Positions 10,495 to 22,781 of a stretch of 64,000 nt of DNA are shown here, piece by piece. This DNA is from Eleusine coracana subsp. coracana. Its lineage: Eukaryota > Streptophyta > Magnoliopsida > Poales > Poaceae. The stretch is from NCBI GenBank assembly GCA_032690845.1, contig CM064426.1, forward strand, positions 68,312,403 through 68,376,402, given 5' to 3'. Under the pieces are notes generated by a model. It was not told the DNA's origin. It saw only the letters and a list, made by a program, of their open reading frames with translations, and did no database searches. Every line of letters starts with the position of its first letter. The first letter of the stretch is position 1. Position numbers and translations under genes: made by a program.

Positions 10495-13450
10495 TTACGT
10501 TGCTGACAAGATTGGGCGGACTGCCTCTGTGAAATCTTCATGGAATCTCTGTTCTGAAAATCTTTGAGCACGCTTCCGTGCTGCCGCAGCCATTTCTTGC
10601 CTCTCTGGCTCCGGCATCCCCAAGACCTTGATAATTGCCTCCGTGTACTCTTCCACCTCAGAAGCAAGAAATCCTGTTTGATGGCCATCCTCATCCAGAA
10701 CAATGTCCATCATTGGACCTGCAGATTTATGGGCTACAAAAGTGCAAAAAGAGGAAGAGTTGTCTTGAGCATTAGGATAATGAAGTTGAGGCCATCTACT
10801 GAAGATAAGCAGGACATCCGAGCAATTGCGTACCAATTGGAATAGCTCCGGCTGCCATATACTCAACCACACTTATTCCAAAATGCTCATCTGTCATCGA
10901 ATGGAGCCCAGCTATGGCACCTCCAAGAAGTTGTACCAAGTCCCTGATCAATACACGAACATACCTGCTAATTACTAAACAAACATGTGCGTTCAGAATT
11001 CTGTATGAATACTAGGTTTGAATGAAATACCTGTACGAGATGTCCTTGTGAAACTCCACAAGCTCATCTATGTGTAGTTCACTGGATCTGTCCTTAAGCT
11101 TATGTAATCTTTCCAGATCCTCTTTATTCCGGCAACTCCCAACAAATTGAAGCTTTGGCTTTGGAAAGCTTGGATCCAGCCTTTGAAGAGCAAGTGCAAA
11201 TGCCTCCAACTGAAGACCATGGGCCTGGTAGAACAAGCAAGGTACATGCTACTCTGAACTGGGTGGATGCACATAAGTGGTAGAACATGACATAGTAATA
11301 AGCTGCATACCTTTTCTGGGCGGAACTGTGCAACTGATATAAAAATAGGAGGTGTTACTGGTCTTTCCAGGGGACGCATCTGTTTATTCACCAAAAGTTT
11401 CTGATGAGCTCCAACTTAATAATTACAATTTAGTTGCAAAACAATTAGCACGAAAAATAATGCCCCAAGTTTAATCAATTAAATTCTTACAAAATATATG
11501 TAAATTATCACATTACCCACTTGACTTGTTACTTATTAGGATTGAGTAGAAAAAATAATGAACTTCAATGGTTAGAATCTGGACATGCCTGTAGCGCAGA
11601 AGTATCGCATGGAGGATACACCCTCTTGGTACGCTGTGGGATCTTCCAAATGTTTACAATATGGGATCTTGTCCAAGATGAATTCACCATAACAAGATGT
11701 GCACATGAACCCACTATACCATATAACCAACTGAATATGGTATAATAGAGGATTTTGCACCGTGACAACCAAATGCTAAAGATGAAAGAGTACTGATTAG
11801 TTTCAGAATTAATATCATTACTCAAGAACAGTAGAATTATCACATTTGAGGAATACATAGCTATACTAACTGGAAAGTGTTTAGATTGTCAAAGCCAAAT
11901 AGAGTTAATTTATGATAAATATTTATTTTTTTAGTTCATACACGTATGCATCTAATTATATCTTATGAGGAAGAAACCACCAATTAATATAGATAGCAGG
12001 CATGATTTTAGCATGTATGGTAAGATTTTGATTTCACAGATACTAAAGTGCATCATCATTTGTTGAGCACATACCTTCCAGCAATATGTGAGTTGTTATT
12101 GTACATAGAGCTGCGCTGCTTAACACGTTCAACCATATCAGAACTGATTGTAGGGTAATGGGTGTAGCAGATGACTTTGCTTCCAAATAACCTAGCCAGT
12201 GGATATGTAAAAGCATAGCCACTTGTATCAAAATAAAATTGTGGGGTAAATTTGGTAAGAGCCTCCCATGCTAGATAAACTGAGCCAAGACTTTGCCCAA
12301 TCATTGTGAAGTGGGGATATGTGCTTGCTTCAATCCATTTTCTCTTACTCAAGTGAACAACCTGAAATGAAATCCAAACTATTTTAGTAAGAGCCAAAAA
12401 TTTACGTCCATAACAACTGACTTCTCAATTTTTTTGAAACACAATAGTATGCACTCACATGAAGCATAAAAATGGCATGCATATCTCTGATTTCAGGGAG
12501 TCTCTAAGGCAACTAAAGATCACTGGAGAATGTTTTCTATCCATAATAATCCATATATACAGCACAATGAGCTGGGCCCAATTTGCATCTCTACTACAGT
12601 GGAGAACTTAAGAAACAACAAATCCTATGTAAATGGAGTTCTGCATCACAGGGTTTGGGTATCAATTAGACAACTACGCACCACAACCAGATAGTTGGTT
12701 AACTCTACTATGATGCCTCAAGTAGCTCCAATGAGAAATCATCAAAACGTAACAAGTACATGGTTCAATCTTTCAATCCAAGACTGATACTCATAACATC
12801 ATCAAACCCACACACATTCACACGCAATGTCTACATAAAGCAACATGGCAATGAAACAAACTGTAACTTTCCTTAATTGTGATACCATTTCCCTAGAATA
12901 CGAGAAAGGCAGACTAGGTACTGGAAGATTGTTCATGGATAGTAACAAAGCAGGTCCAACTACAGGTAATTTCCAATGTAGCATAATGACCAACTGAAAC
13001 AAATCCTGATCAAAACTGGCACTGCACAACTAATAAACCGCTGCGGATCCATCATTTAAACTGAACCGAGTCAATTCTGCAGGACACCAATCAAGTAGGA
13101 TCGGCAAGATCCATATTTTTTTCACCTCACTCGAGAGAAACAACTAAGCCCCTAAGCATGGGTCCGTGCCATACCTGCGGAGGGCGGAGGAGTTGGACGC
13201 CAAACCGGTTGAGCGCGCGTGCGACAAGACCCTCGGGCGAAGCATCGGCGTCGCCGGTGAAGACGGCGCAGGGAAGGTCCGGGCAGAGCTCCTGCACTGC
13301 GCGAACCGCGCACCAGAGCACGCGCTCGCCGCCGCCGCCGTCGTTCGTGTACGGGTGGAAGAACCCCGCGGCCGCCGCAGGCTGACGGCGGAGACGGAGG
13401 AGGCGCCGGACGAGGAGCGCGGAGAAGACAACGAGGAGGCAGATCGCCAT
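10495..13450 (-). CDS. ALG11: ALG11: GDP-Man:Man3GlcNAc2-PP-dolichol alpha-1,2-mannosyltransferase
   Basis: The enzyme adds the fourth and fifth mannoses to the dolichol-linked oligosaccharide on the cytosolic face of the ER. Seven exons join into 453 residues: 13450-13175, 12361-12075, 11775-11589, 11379-11311, 11224-11031, 10943-10834 and 10733-10495. All junction phases agree. Visible features are an N-terminal membrane anchor (about residues 3-20), the ALG11 N-terminal signature HPYTNDGGGGERVLW (32-46), and HFTMIGQSLGSVYLAWEAL. The hydrophobic FSWLYGIVGS stretch and ISVAQFRPEK follow. The GT4 catalytic E-x7-E is in EHFGISVVE (E357, E365). Length and motif order match plant ALG11. Intron 3 begins with GC rather than GT (CAG|GCATGT). 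A Mutator-like element starts about 150 bases upstream of the ATG, so the promoter lies within or beyond it. Expected to be a constitutive single-copy gene. Confidence 0.95.
11380..11588 (-). other. GC-AG intron of ALG11 (intron 3)
   Basis: Exon 3 must end after DTSALQ to join in frame to RPLERPVTPP of exon 4. The donor there is CAG|GCATGT on the minus strand (GC at 11588-11587), and the acceptor AG is at 11381-11380. No GT donor nearby keeps the frame. GC-AG is the commonest non-canonical class of U2 introns. Confidence 0.8.
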
Positions 13451-13609
13451 GGCTTCGTCGGCGCCGCAACGACGATCTCGTTGGGCTCAAGGAGGTTAGG
13501 TGGATTCGGGCTTTAGGCCTTTTTGGGTATTTGATGAGCTCATGGGCCAAGTTCAGGCCTCAAAGATTTCTAAATCCACCGCAACACGCAAATGAAGTAA
13601 AAAGGTTTT

Positions 13610-14956
13610 GAAAGAAGTTCGATTTATCTCCCTCAATTATTAGCGTAGTTCGGTTTTCGTTCGGTTTTCGTACCAAAAAGTATACCTGCCGAGGTAAGAT
13701 TGTTTTAAGGGTATTGCATCTCTCCCCCCCCTCCCCCCCTCTCCCGTTGACATGGTGACCACTTTTTTGACCTATATGAGAGCTTCATAGTATACCAGCC
13801 TTTAAATCGGGAGTAAAACCCGTACCGATTAGCTTCAGGTAGGGTCTTACATATGTTTTGGCTTAGAAGAAAGATAAGGGAATTTTTTTAACCTAGTCTG
13901 AAAAATTCGCTTTCAATAGGAATCGAACTCAAAACCTAGGAGGTATTACTAAAACACCTTACCACTACGGTAAAGACCCGTTTACAGTTCGGTTTTCGTA
14001 TCATAATTATAAAATCGGATAGGACGACTCCTACAACTCATTATCCCGTTCGTTTTTCCTCTTCGATCAATTTTGAAGGCAGTTTCTGCTAGCACGGTGG
14101 GTCTCATATGTCAGTTGCTACGTCACATTTTTTCTTTATTTTCTTCCACCGGTGCTAATGTGTTCTCTCTCTTTCTTCTTCCTCACCCATGCCGCATGTT
14201 CTAGTATCTCTTCCATGACCCATGCGCTGCTCCTCTCTCGTCTCCCTCCGCCATCTCTTCGCCAAGACACAAGTCGTGCTGCGCCATCGCGACGGGCTCT
14301 GCCTTGCCGCCGCGCGGTGCCCGTCCACGCGAGAGACTCCTAGTTGACGGCGAGGAGCGCGTCGATGCTCGGAACGGAGAAGTCGAGCATGGCGACAGCG
14401 GCGCACTTGGCGACGGAGAGAACGGGGTCGAAGAGGTCGGCGGCGGCCGAGAGGAGGTCACAGCGGAGGAGCGCCGCGAGCGTGAACTATAGGCGCGTGG
14501 TGGAGGAGGAGTCAAAGCTGCCAACGTCGAGGAGGGAGAGGCGGGTGGGGACGAGGAGCGCGAGGCGGCGACAGAGCGGGGAGTCTGGTGCCACCAATCA
14601 CCCTTACCACTTTGTCAGCGTCACTAAATGGCGGAGAGGTGCTTTGTGAAGCGCGGCGGCCAGGAACGAAGGGGTGCTTGGTGGCGCATAGCGACAGCGG
14701 GACGATGGAGCCGAAGTAGGAGGTGGAGCAGGAGGCGGCGACGGCATGGGCAGCTGCCACTACGGGGATAGAGAAAGACGGGAGGGAGGAGATGATGAAT
14801 AGTTACTCGCTAACATGGCAATTGATATGTGGGACCCACAGTGTCACGTCAGCAGAAACCGCCTTCAAAACTAGATGTTGTCCTACCTGATTTTATAATT
14901 GTGATATGAAAACTGAACTACGGTGATAGTTGAGGGAGACAAATCGGACTTCTTCG
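13610..14956. mobile_element. Mutator-like element with long TIRs at the ALG11 start (possible Pack-MULE)
   Basis: Long imperfect inverted arms run inward from both ends. The left has GAAGTTCGATTTATCTCCCTC and the right, reversed, GAAGTCCGATTTGTCTCCCTC. Inside both arms are ATAATTATAAAATC and TTTTGAAGGC-GTTTCTGCT. A perfect 9-bp duplication AAAGGTTTT flanks it (13601-13609 and 14957-14965). The centre (about 14150-14760) is GC-rich with gene-like composition but no transposase. On the minus strand a frame with LLSAAADLFDPVLSVAKCAA looks like a captured exon, interrupted by stops. This fits a non-autonomous Pack-MULE, though the donor gene is not recognised. The left arm is split by a SINE. 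Confidence 0.85.
13660..13985 (-). mobile_element. tRNA-derived SINE inside the left arm of the Mutator-like element
   Basis: The insert interrupts an arm that is continuous in the opposite TIR. It is flanked by a 13-bp direct repeat AGTTCGGTTTTCG (13647-13659 and 13986-13998). A further partial copy of the repeat follows at 13660-13672. Read on the minus strand, its first ~60 bases hold a box A-like CGTAGTGGTAAGG and a box B GAGTTCGATTCC. These are spaced as in a tRNA-derived RNA polymerase III promoter. No standard tRNA folds fully. The 326-bp size and long target repeat fit target-primed insertion. Confidence 0.65.
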
Positions 14957-15615
14957 AAAGGTTTTTATTTTGGCCAGAGCACTGTTAGCTCGGAAAACGG
15001 GAGGCATGATTGGCTATTAAGTCCACCAGATGGCATATGTAATTCATACAATCTGATCGTTGTGCTAAAAAAAGAAGAAGTAAAATGGTTTCGGATTCTA
15101 AAAAAAAAAGAAGTAAAAAGGTTTCTTTTGAGGGAATAGTATTTTCAGAATTTTCAAGACAATGCCCTGATTTTTCCAAAATTTACGAATACCACTGAAA
15201 TTTACTGAATAATTTTTCCAACTTGACTGTTGGCAACCAATCACTTAGAAAAATTGACGGCAAAGTCATGTTTCAGGTCTTGCTGCGGGCACATTTGAAA
15301 ACAAGACTTTGTTGATTGTGTGAGCCACGGTTCTCGTGTCTTGAATCCAAATAGATATGCAGATGAAAATTATGCCAGCTTCACTGATGTACAGACTTTG
15401 CAACCTATCGCACTGTAGCCATTCAGAAGTTTCAGAATTGCAAAGCACATTCCACCCTTTCTATACTGCTACCAGAATATTACGAAGGATATATATCTAT
15501 CTCGCGCTAATGACCATACACTAAATATATTTTTGTCAGACAAATCCAGGCAGCAGCAGTAGCAAAACCATGAGCAACTTCCAAAACAACAAGAAGGAAG
15601 AAAAGAAGAAATTTT
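14957..15615. other. Intergenic between the Mutator-like element and the NPH3 gene
   Basis: No gene seen. The part next to 15616 should contain the 3' UTR of the minus-strand NPH3 gene. Confidence 0.4.
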
Positions 15616-18600
15616 CTATGATACAGAATGCCTCGTGATCCGTGTGGGCGTTGATTTGGTCTCCTCCAGGTTCACAGAGCCAGCAGGGCTCTCCGACGTG
15701 TCGGAGCCGCTGTGCTCCCCGTTGCTCGCCTTACCGGACCACAGCTTCCCCAACACCCTCTTCCCCGGCGCCGGCGCCACCTTACCACCCTTCTTCGTCT
15801 TCTTCTTGGTGGCGCCGGCGGTGTTGGCCAGGCTCACCGACCGGAGCGAGCTGGCGTCGCCGCCGGATGTGGACGTCGTCGCGACGACGCCGGCCCACTG
15901 CTCGTCCTCCGTGGTCACCGTGGTCGCCGCCGACATGGAGCTTCCGCACGAGGTGCCGTCCTCCCTGTGCAGGAGGATCGAGCGCACGGCGGGCAGGACG
16001 GCGGCGGTGGAGGCCGACGACTGAGACTGCCGGAGCTGCTCGAAGAAGAGGATCTGCACCACCACGCGCAGCGGCAGCCGCTCGTTCTGCACGGCGTGCG
16101 CACTCGTGTCGGCGCTCAGCTTCTTGCAGTCCATCACCGCGCACAACCGCTTCTTCTCGCTCTTCGACAGGCCAGGATGCTCCTGCAAAAAAAATGCAGA
16201 ACATTTTAGCATTTGAACATTTTTATTACCTACTGAAATGCAGAACAGGGGAGGAGGATAAATTTAATTATATACCTTGAGGTACATGTCGATCGCGCGG
16301 TAGAGCACGTCGTGCACCGGTCGAGAATCGGCGGGCACCGATTCAGCAAGCTCAATGAACTTTGAAACAGAAAGGCCGGGGTCCTTGGCGATCTCAGCGA
16401 GGCATCCATCCATCAGCTTCGCGACAGTGGCCAGCTTCGAAGTGGCCAGGTTTTCAGCTGCATCCAGTGCTTCATCATCGTCTTGCAACTTCGGCTCACT
16501 CCCATCATCCGTGTGCAGCCGCACGAACTCCTCCAGCATCACTGCGACCAGGTCCACATTGTACATTCCTTCATCGTCGGAGCTCCTAGGTATCAGGAGA
16601 TCAGAGACTGAAGCTCTGTCCAGCTCTGCGCCAATCCTCTTGACCAAGTCGTCGTGGTAGGTCTCGACTGACCCGAGCAAGCACGCGGCTCTCAGCAGCT
16701 TCAGAAGGAGACTGCAAGAGACTGAACCTTTCTCTGCTGGCAACAGGGAGATGATGGTCTCAAGAGCTGCACAATGCTTTGTGCAGTCAAGCCCGTTGCT
16801 GACAGCACTGTCCAAGGAGCTGAACAACCGGCGGCACGCATAGGCCCGCAGTGCTTCACCGATCACCACACTGCTTGTCCTCCCCTTGGCCTTGATGGCC
16901 AAGATGACCTTCTTGTACAGACACATTTCAAGGTCACAGAGGTCCTCCACCCACCAGTCTCTAGGCACCGTCACCTGCTTCCTCACTCCGTTCCAGTGAG
17001 AATCGAGACCATTCTCAGAAGGAAGCTTCTTTCTGTTGTAGGTGTATGACCAGTCTACTTCTGACGGATCAATGGAAGCCTTGGAAGCAATGGAATCAAC
17101 GCAGTGGTTGATCACCTTCAGGTTCTCTGTCCAGGCCTGAAGCGACTTTGTCGACTGCAAGACAATGATCGAGTCCTTCCATGTGCGGAATATGCTTGCA
17201 GACAAGAACACGTCGATCTTGTAGATGAGGTTTCCCTTGTCGATTGTCTCAAACATCTCAAGGTACTCGGCTGCGCAGCGGGCTGCGAGGACGTTGTAGG
17301 CGTTGAGCGTGACGATCATACCGTAACAGAACTTGGCACAGATTTCGAATGCCGCAGGTCCACCAGGGATATCAGAGATGTCTATTTCGTCATTGCTTTC
17401 CTCATTTGTTGAAGCTACCAATGTTTGTAAGCGGGAACTCTTCGACAAGAGAGGGAACTGCATGTATTTAAACAAAAACAATTGTCACTCAGTTGCCCAC
17501 AGCTAAGACCTCAGTTAGTTTGGTTCAGTTAGTATATATAATTCAACAATATGGATTAGACCAATTCTAATAAAACATGTCATGAATACAACAACAAAAG
17601 TATATCTCATGAACACCGCTGTATGAGTATTTTTGTTTTGACATAATGCAAAAGAATATATATATATATATATATATGAGTATATGCTAATAAAAATAAT
17701 AGAGACTCAGCGTTTCAATCACATTCTCAGTCCAAACATATTTGTTTTGTTAACATAACACTAGCTCCAGAAGCAATACATCAATGGATGCGGTAGTGGA
17801 AATGCTTAATTTAAACAAAAGGTACTGGAGGCAATACACCAATGGATGCACAAATAGAACAAGAACAGAGCATACACCAATGCAAGCTTAAGAGCTGAGA
17901 CAAAATAACTAAAAAAATGGATAAGCTTAACCCAAGGCTGTAACATTTACAGGAAGAAGAGTACCTTGTGAAGGTAAAATTTAACATCTCCTACTGTGAT
18001 AACAATGTCTGTTGCCAGGTCAGTTGTAACAAACCTGAAAAGCATATGAAACAATGAACTCAGAGTTAGCATCATGTCAAACATAGCCTACAAATTGAGC
18101 GAAGGTATAATGCAGAAGTGAGAAAAAAATTTGAGATAAGCAAAAATATTGTTGATTAAAACAGTTCTAAGAATTTGAAACTTAATCTTATTGCATGATC
18201 TTTTTAAACTTCAACTGAGAGAGTATCTTTTCAATAATATGCAGGAGAACTGCAAACCTTAGTCAGATGAAGCTATCGTCCAAAAGTTCAGTACTTAAAA
18301 AAAGGAGCAAGAAAACTAGTAAAGGCTACTGTTTTCCATGAGACTAACAACGGCAACAGCTGCAGCTAGATAACTCTGAAACATGCATGGGCAAACTTCA
18401 TTCTAATAGTATATATCCAGCGATTATTTGGTGAAATGCAACCCCAGAGAATGTAGATGCATAGCTTTTACAATATGAAAGTTCATGTAAAACCAGATGA
18501 AAAATTACAGTGGAGAAAATTGTAAAAGACATGACTGACACAGTGAAGTGTCTTGTGTTATTTAGTATTACCAGAACCACAATAATTATTTGGGAAATGA

Positions 18601-19935
18601 TTACTCATAATGGAGAGAAAAACCTTGTCTAAAAGAAAAGTGAAGTGATAACAAAAAATCCCAAGAACCGAAATAATCTAATAATACACGTACAAACTGC
18701 AAAGTAAAGTCGCAATGGTAAAATGAAATCCTCACCCGCTGAATCAGCCAAGTGTAAGAAAAAGAGTGGCAATTTCAGCCTAAATAAAGTACCAAGAGCA
18801 AAGTAATAAAGTGAAGACACGATATTCCTAGAAACCAGGCCTATGTATGACAGGTAGAACATAACTAATCAAGGTACTAAGTGGTCCAAAGAGCATGATT
18901 TGGGGGAAAAAATACAAAAATTAGGGAAAATTATAGTCTTGTTTTCAAAATGGACCACACGGCTATCAATCAACCATGAATTGACATTGGCTCTGAACTA
19001 TACAGTAAGCTAAAGGACAGATGCTATCGGTAAGGAATCAAAGATGATGTATCCTGTAAAGGATATCAATGAACATGACACCTTTTGGATGCCATCATGA
19101 ACCCCTGTCCTTAACACCACATGTCCTCACTTTCACAAAGATCCTTTTATGGTGCCAATCATTGTCAAACAAAATAAAAGTAACAACTCAAAAGGTTATT
19201 GCAAGTGCTTTAGATTAGAGTTAATTACTAGAAATACCATCCCTAGAAACTAAAGAACCCAATTTGTTTTCTTGCTTGTTAAACTGAGAATAAAGATTCA
19301 AACTTTCTATGACATATATATCTTCTGAGAAAAAAAATCATGCAATCATAATTTATAGAAATAAACTTCCAGCTAACTGTTCATCTTACTGTAGAAGGCT
19401 ATTCACAATTAGAGAGCCAACATAATGGTTGAAGATGTTAGTATTGTCACAACTCAATAAACTATAGACAAATAACATACTAATTTCAGTACAATAAGCT
19501 TATTTTACTTTAAATGAAGCAACTGCAAAAGTGGGCATTATTTCGCACCACATAGCCAAAGGCTTTTACATGCTACTACCAGCTAACGGTATGATTCCCC
19601 CTACTAACTAAATTTGTTTCAATCTTAGTCCATGGTGCATCAATAAAGTGGTGATTCATAATAGTTTTGACAATCACTGAACTAAGATTGACATTAATGT
19701 ACAAGCGGCCGCGGTTCATCATTCTTAACAGTCACTGGATACCATTTGTAAATTCCCAATAAAAATTAAAGGGAGTTAAGCCAATTGGAGCGAAACTATT
19801 GAATGAAAAGAAAAACAGTTCAGATATCTACATACTATAAATTCTAGTCAAGAGCAAGTAAAGACCACTTCACCTGATATTATTCCCATCTGTCTGAAAG
19901 ACATCTGACTTCGATCCAAGCTTCATATACTTCAT
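15616..19935 (-). CDS. BTB/POZ and NPH3 domain protein (NRL family)
   Basis: Four exons (19935-19874, 18034-17965, 17457-16276, 16182-15616) join in phase to 626 residues. The N-terminus MKLGSKSDVFQTDGN leads into a BTB domain (about 26-105: TDIVITVGDVKFYLHK, FPLLSKSSRL, AAFEICAKFCYG, AAEYLEM). The NPH3 domain runs from about 210 (PRDWWVEDLCDL) to about 495, with YRAIDMYLKEHPGLS, KKRLCAVMDCKKLS, HAVQNERLPLR and VQILFFEQLR. The C-terminal ~130 residues are Ser/Thr/Lys-rich and low-complexity. NRL proteins act at the plasma membrane in phototropin and auxin-transport signalling or as CUL3 adaptors. Which of these applies here is not visible. The four-exon layout with a tiny first exon is the family norm. 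Intron 1 is about 1.84 kb. The very GC-rich last exon opens long meaningless frames on the other strand. Confidence 0.94.
17655..17677. repeat. (TA)n microsatellite in NPH3-gene intron 2
   Basis: A run of about eleven TA dinucleotides inside the intron at 17458-17964. No functional meaning is claimed. Confidence 0.8.
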
Positions 19936-20960
19936 TTTGACAGGCTCTCCCTAGCTTTTTCAAGAAACCTTGATCGCCACAAATCTTGCCAGGATGTGCC
20001 CAGTGAAGTAAACCAAGTAGGCTCTCTCTAGATGGGTGAGCTAACTACTACACAAATCTTGCGAGGCTGTGTGTCCAAGAAACCGCAATGCCAGACAGGA
20101 ATCCAGGAATTCCCACAGGTTGGATCGGATCGCAGCACACGGCAGACAGATCGAGCAGCACCTGTAGAGCACAAGGGCAGAATCTTGGGAGTGAGGGAAC
20201 AGTTGGAATAATTGCTAATGCAATGGGGGATGGCGTGTAGGGAGATCATGGGAGCAGGCGCTGGTGAGGCTGGAATCTTATCAGGTTACAGTGGAGAGAA
20301 AAACACATGAAAGGAGGGGAAAAAAACTTTTTTTTTTCAGGAATCAGTCGCACATGAAGGCAGTCAAACAAGGAATAAATAAAGAATTGCAAAAACAAAT
20401 AAATTGATTATTCAAGTGCTTCAAGCAATTGATTTCTAATCGGAGTTTGTAATGGAGAAAAACGAAAATTTTATTTGAGAAAGGAACACAAGTTTAGAAT
20501 TTATCCAAAGGAAAATAAAAAGAAATGTACAAGAAGCATGGGCTGTGCTTTAACGGAAAAGATCAAGCTCAAATCACATTAGGATTCAGGGAAATGGGAA
20601 TCGCTATAAAGAAGCATCAATCCCAGAAATTTTTGACAGAAAAAAGAAGCGCATGTTTTTCGTTGGTAGAAATGCAGAAACAAACGAATGCACGCTACCA
20701 ATCACTACTGCTCCACACAAGTCAGGAAAGACGGATTGAATTGACGAACAACACCTCGATCACTTGAAGCCGAACAAGTTCCACTGGGATAAATGGACGG
20801 AAAGGGGGGAGATTCGAGAACTTACCACCTCCTCGGCCTCTCCGTCTCTGTCTACCTCTGATCTCTGAAGCAGCCGCAATGGAAGCTGCAGGAGGCCAGG
20901 AACTGTCGCAGAAGATCGAGGGAGAACAGTGCAAGAAGACGCAAATCAAGCAGACATCTC
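19936..20960 (-). other. Probable 5' leader and promoter region of the NPH3 gene
   Basis: Upstream of the ATG on the minus strand lies a GC-rich, purine-rich segment (about 20960-20826). It ends at a good donor, GGTG|GTAAG (GT at 20825-20824), so a leader intron is likely. The matching acceptor before the start codon is not obvious. Inference only. Confidence 0.35.
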
Positions 20961-22781
20961 TGCTTCAGGTTCCTGTGTGTTCCTCCCGGGACCGGGACAC
21001 AGACTGGGACTGGCTCGCTTTGCTGCTACTCCAACGCAAAGGAGTGATAGTTTAGCTTAAAAGCTGGTGGGGGTGGGGTGGCACGGCGTAGGGTGCTGTA
21101 AACGGACTTTTCTGTCCACTTATTTACAGTCTCTCTATCTATCTCTGATCTGTTTTCCATTTTACCCAATATATAATGCTTTTCCTTCATTTGGCAATAG
21201 CTTTATTTTACTTTGTGTCTCATGTAGTCAAACTATTCTCTGAATAAAAAGAATCTAGAAAGTCTGAGAAAATCTGCAAAATCTGCACGCGTACTGCATC
21301 AATTACTTTCAGGGACAAGCCCATGCTGCGACCGACGAAAAAAATGGTACGTTCATGATACTTCACATTCGAGTGACAGGGAAGGTTAGGCGTCATGACA
21401 CTGCACCCATAACTGCTCTGCAATGCACGCGACTACGCGAGATACTACTCCACCACAGTGTAATAAAATGATAAAATCGGCCGTGGTCATCGGTGGTCAA
21501 GGTTGCAGAATTGCCCCCCTCTAAGTAAACAGATTGGGACCCACACTAATTGGGTTGTTCATTGCTGACAGTTCTGAGATTTCTTCAGTTGATGGCGATC
21601 TTGCTCGATGCAGCATAATTAAGGAGCAAATGTTGTTCAACTTTATAAAAAAAATATGAAAATAGGAGTAAAGTTGAAGCACAGAATCAGCCGAACCACC
21701 TGAAACGGTGTTTAAGTAACCTATGTTTTTTTTGAAAGGTAAGTAACCTATGCTGAAAGATCATCAGAGTCTTTAACAGGACCATTTGACGGTTTCACCC
21801 TCCCCCTTTCCATTTTGCTGCCTCCTACAAAATTAACAGTGATGCATAGGTTTGACTATAGTCTAAATGACAGAAGCATATCCAGTTCATGATTATATAA
21901 TTGATATAGCTACCTTTTCTTCTCTAATGCGGTCAATTATGGCTTGACAGCCTGCTACTAAGAAGAGGCTGATATAAACAAGAGTGCATGCAAACAAATG
22001 AACATAATATATATAGTCTTCTGATGTCAATGCAGCATAGCATAATACATACAAATGAACGTCGCTGAAGAAGATCTCATCATATCGATCGCCTCCTACT
22101 ATTTCCCAATGATGCTGCTTAATCCTTCAGCATATCACACTTGTGGCCTACGTACACAGGCTATCTCACTTCACCTTTCTTGGTCCCCTCCCCTAAATCT
22201 AATATACTTTTCTGTCTTGCTTTTCTTACAACCTTATAATGTTTGAGAATCTTCAGACACAAACTTTAGCAACATTGATCACAAATTTTATTAGACCTTT
22301 CAATCTGTCACACCGAATAAAACTAAACAAACATAGAGTACAAGACTGGAAACTCTTTTGTATTATGATGCTGTAACTTTTAATCTGTCACACCATGAGC
22401 ACCAACACATGGTGCTGACTCCCCACCCTTGTGATCAGGAATCTGTCCATTTTTTTGTGGGCATGCCTAGTACTACTATACTACTAGCCCAGCCTTTCTT
22501 TACATCTGTACTCTGTTGCAAGATCTGGAGATCAAACTAGCTCACAGGAGGTAGGTGATCTAGGATTCTTGCCCGGCGTTTTGATAGGCTCACAAGTCCC
22601 AATGGACATTTTTTTTTTCGTGCCTGCTCTACGTTGATCTGAATGTAGATCCGTCGGCATATTTTGCAGGTTGGCCGGCTGGCATCTCCGAGGACCGTGT
22701 ACATGCGTAGTTGTTGATGGCTGAGGCTGACCAACCGACCAAGCAAAGCAATGGATTCGAGTTCATAACTCCGTATATACT
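20961..22781. other. Gene-free intergenic sequence
   Basis: No coding exon, RNA gene or bounded repeat recognised. The segment nearest 20961 may hold promoter elements of the minus-strand NPH3 gene. Confidence 0.4.

Noticed and set aside
13920..13985. tRNA-like sequence with box A and box B motifs (minus strand)
   Set aside because: No complete cloverleaf; it is the head of a SINE with target repeats, not a tRNA gene.
14155..14760. Several overlapping frames in the core of the Mutator-like element
   Set aside because: Short, on both strands and interrupted; at most a captured gene fragment, not an independent gene.
15642..16280. 212-codon plus-strand open frame with Arg/Ser/Pro-rich product
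   Set aside because: It lies antisense to the GC-rich last exon of the NPH3 gene and has no recognisable domain.
22055..22540. Open frames of about 60 codons between the NPH3 gene and the MITEs
   Set aside because: Composition is not coding-like and no domain or splice structure is visible.
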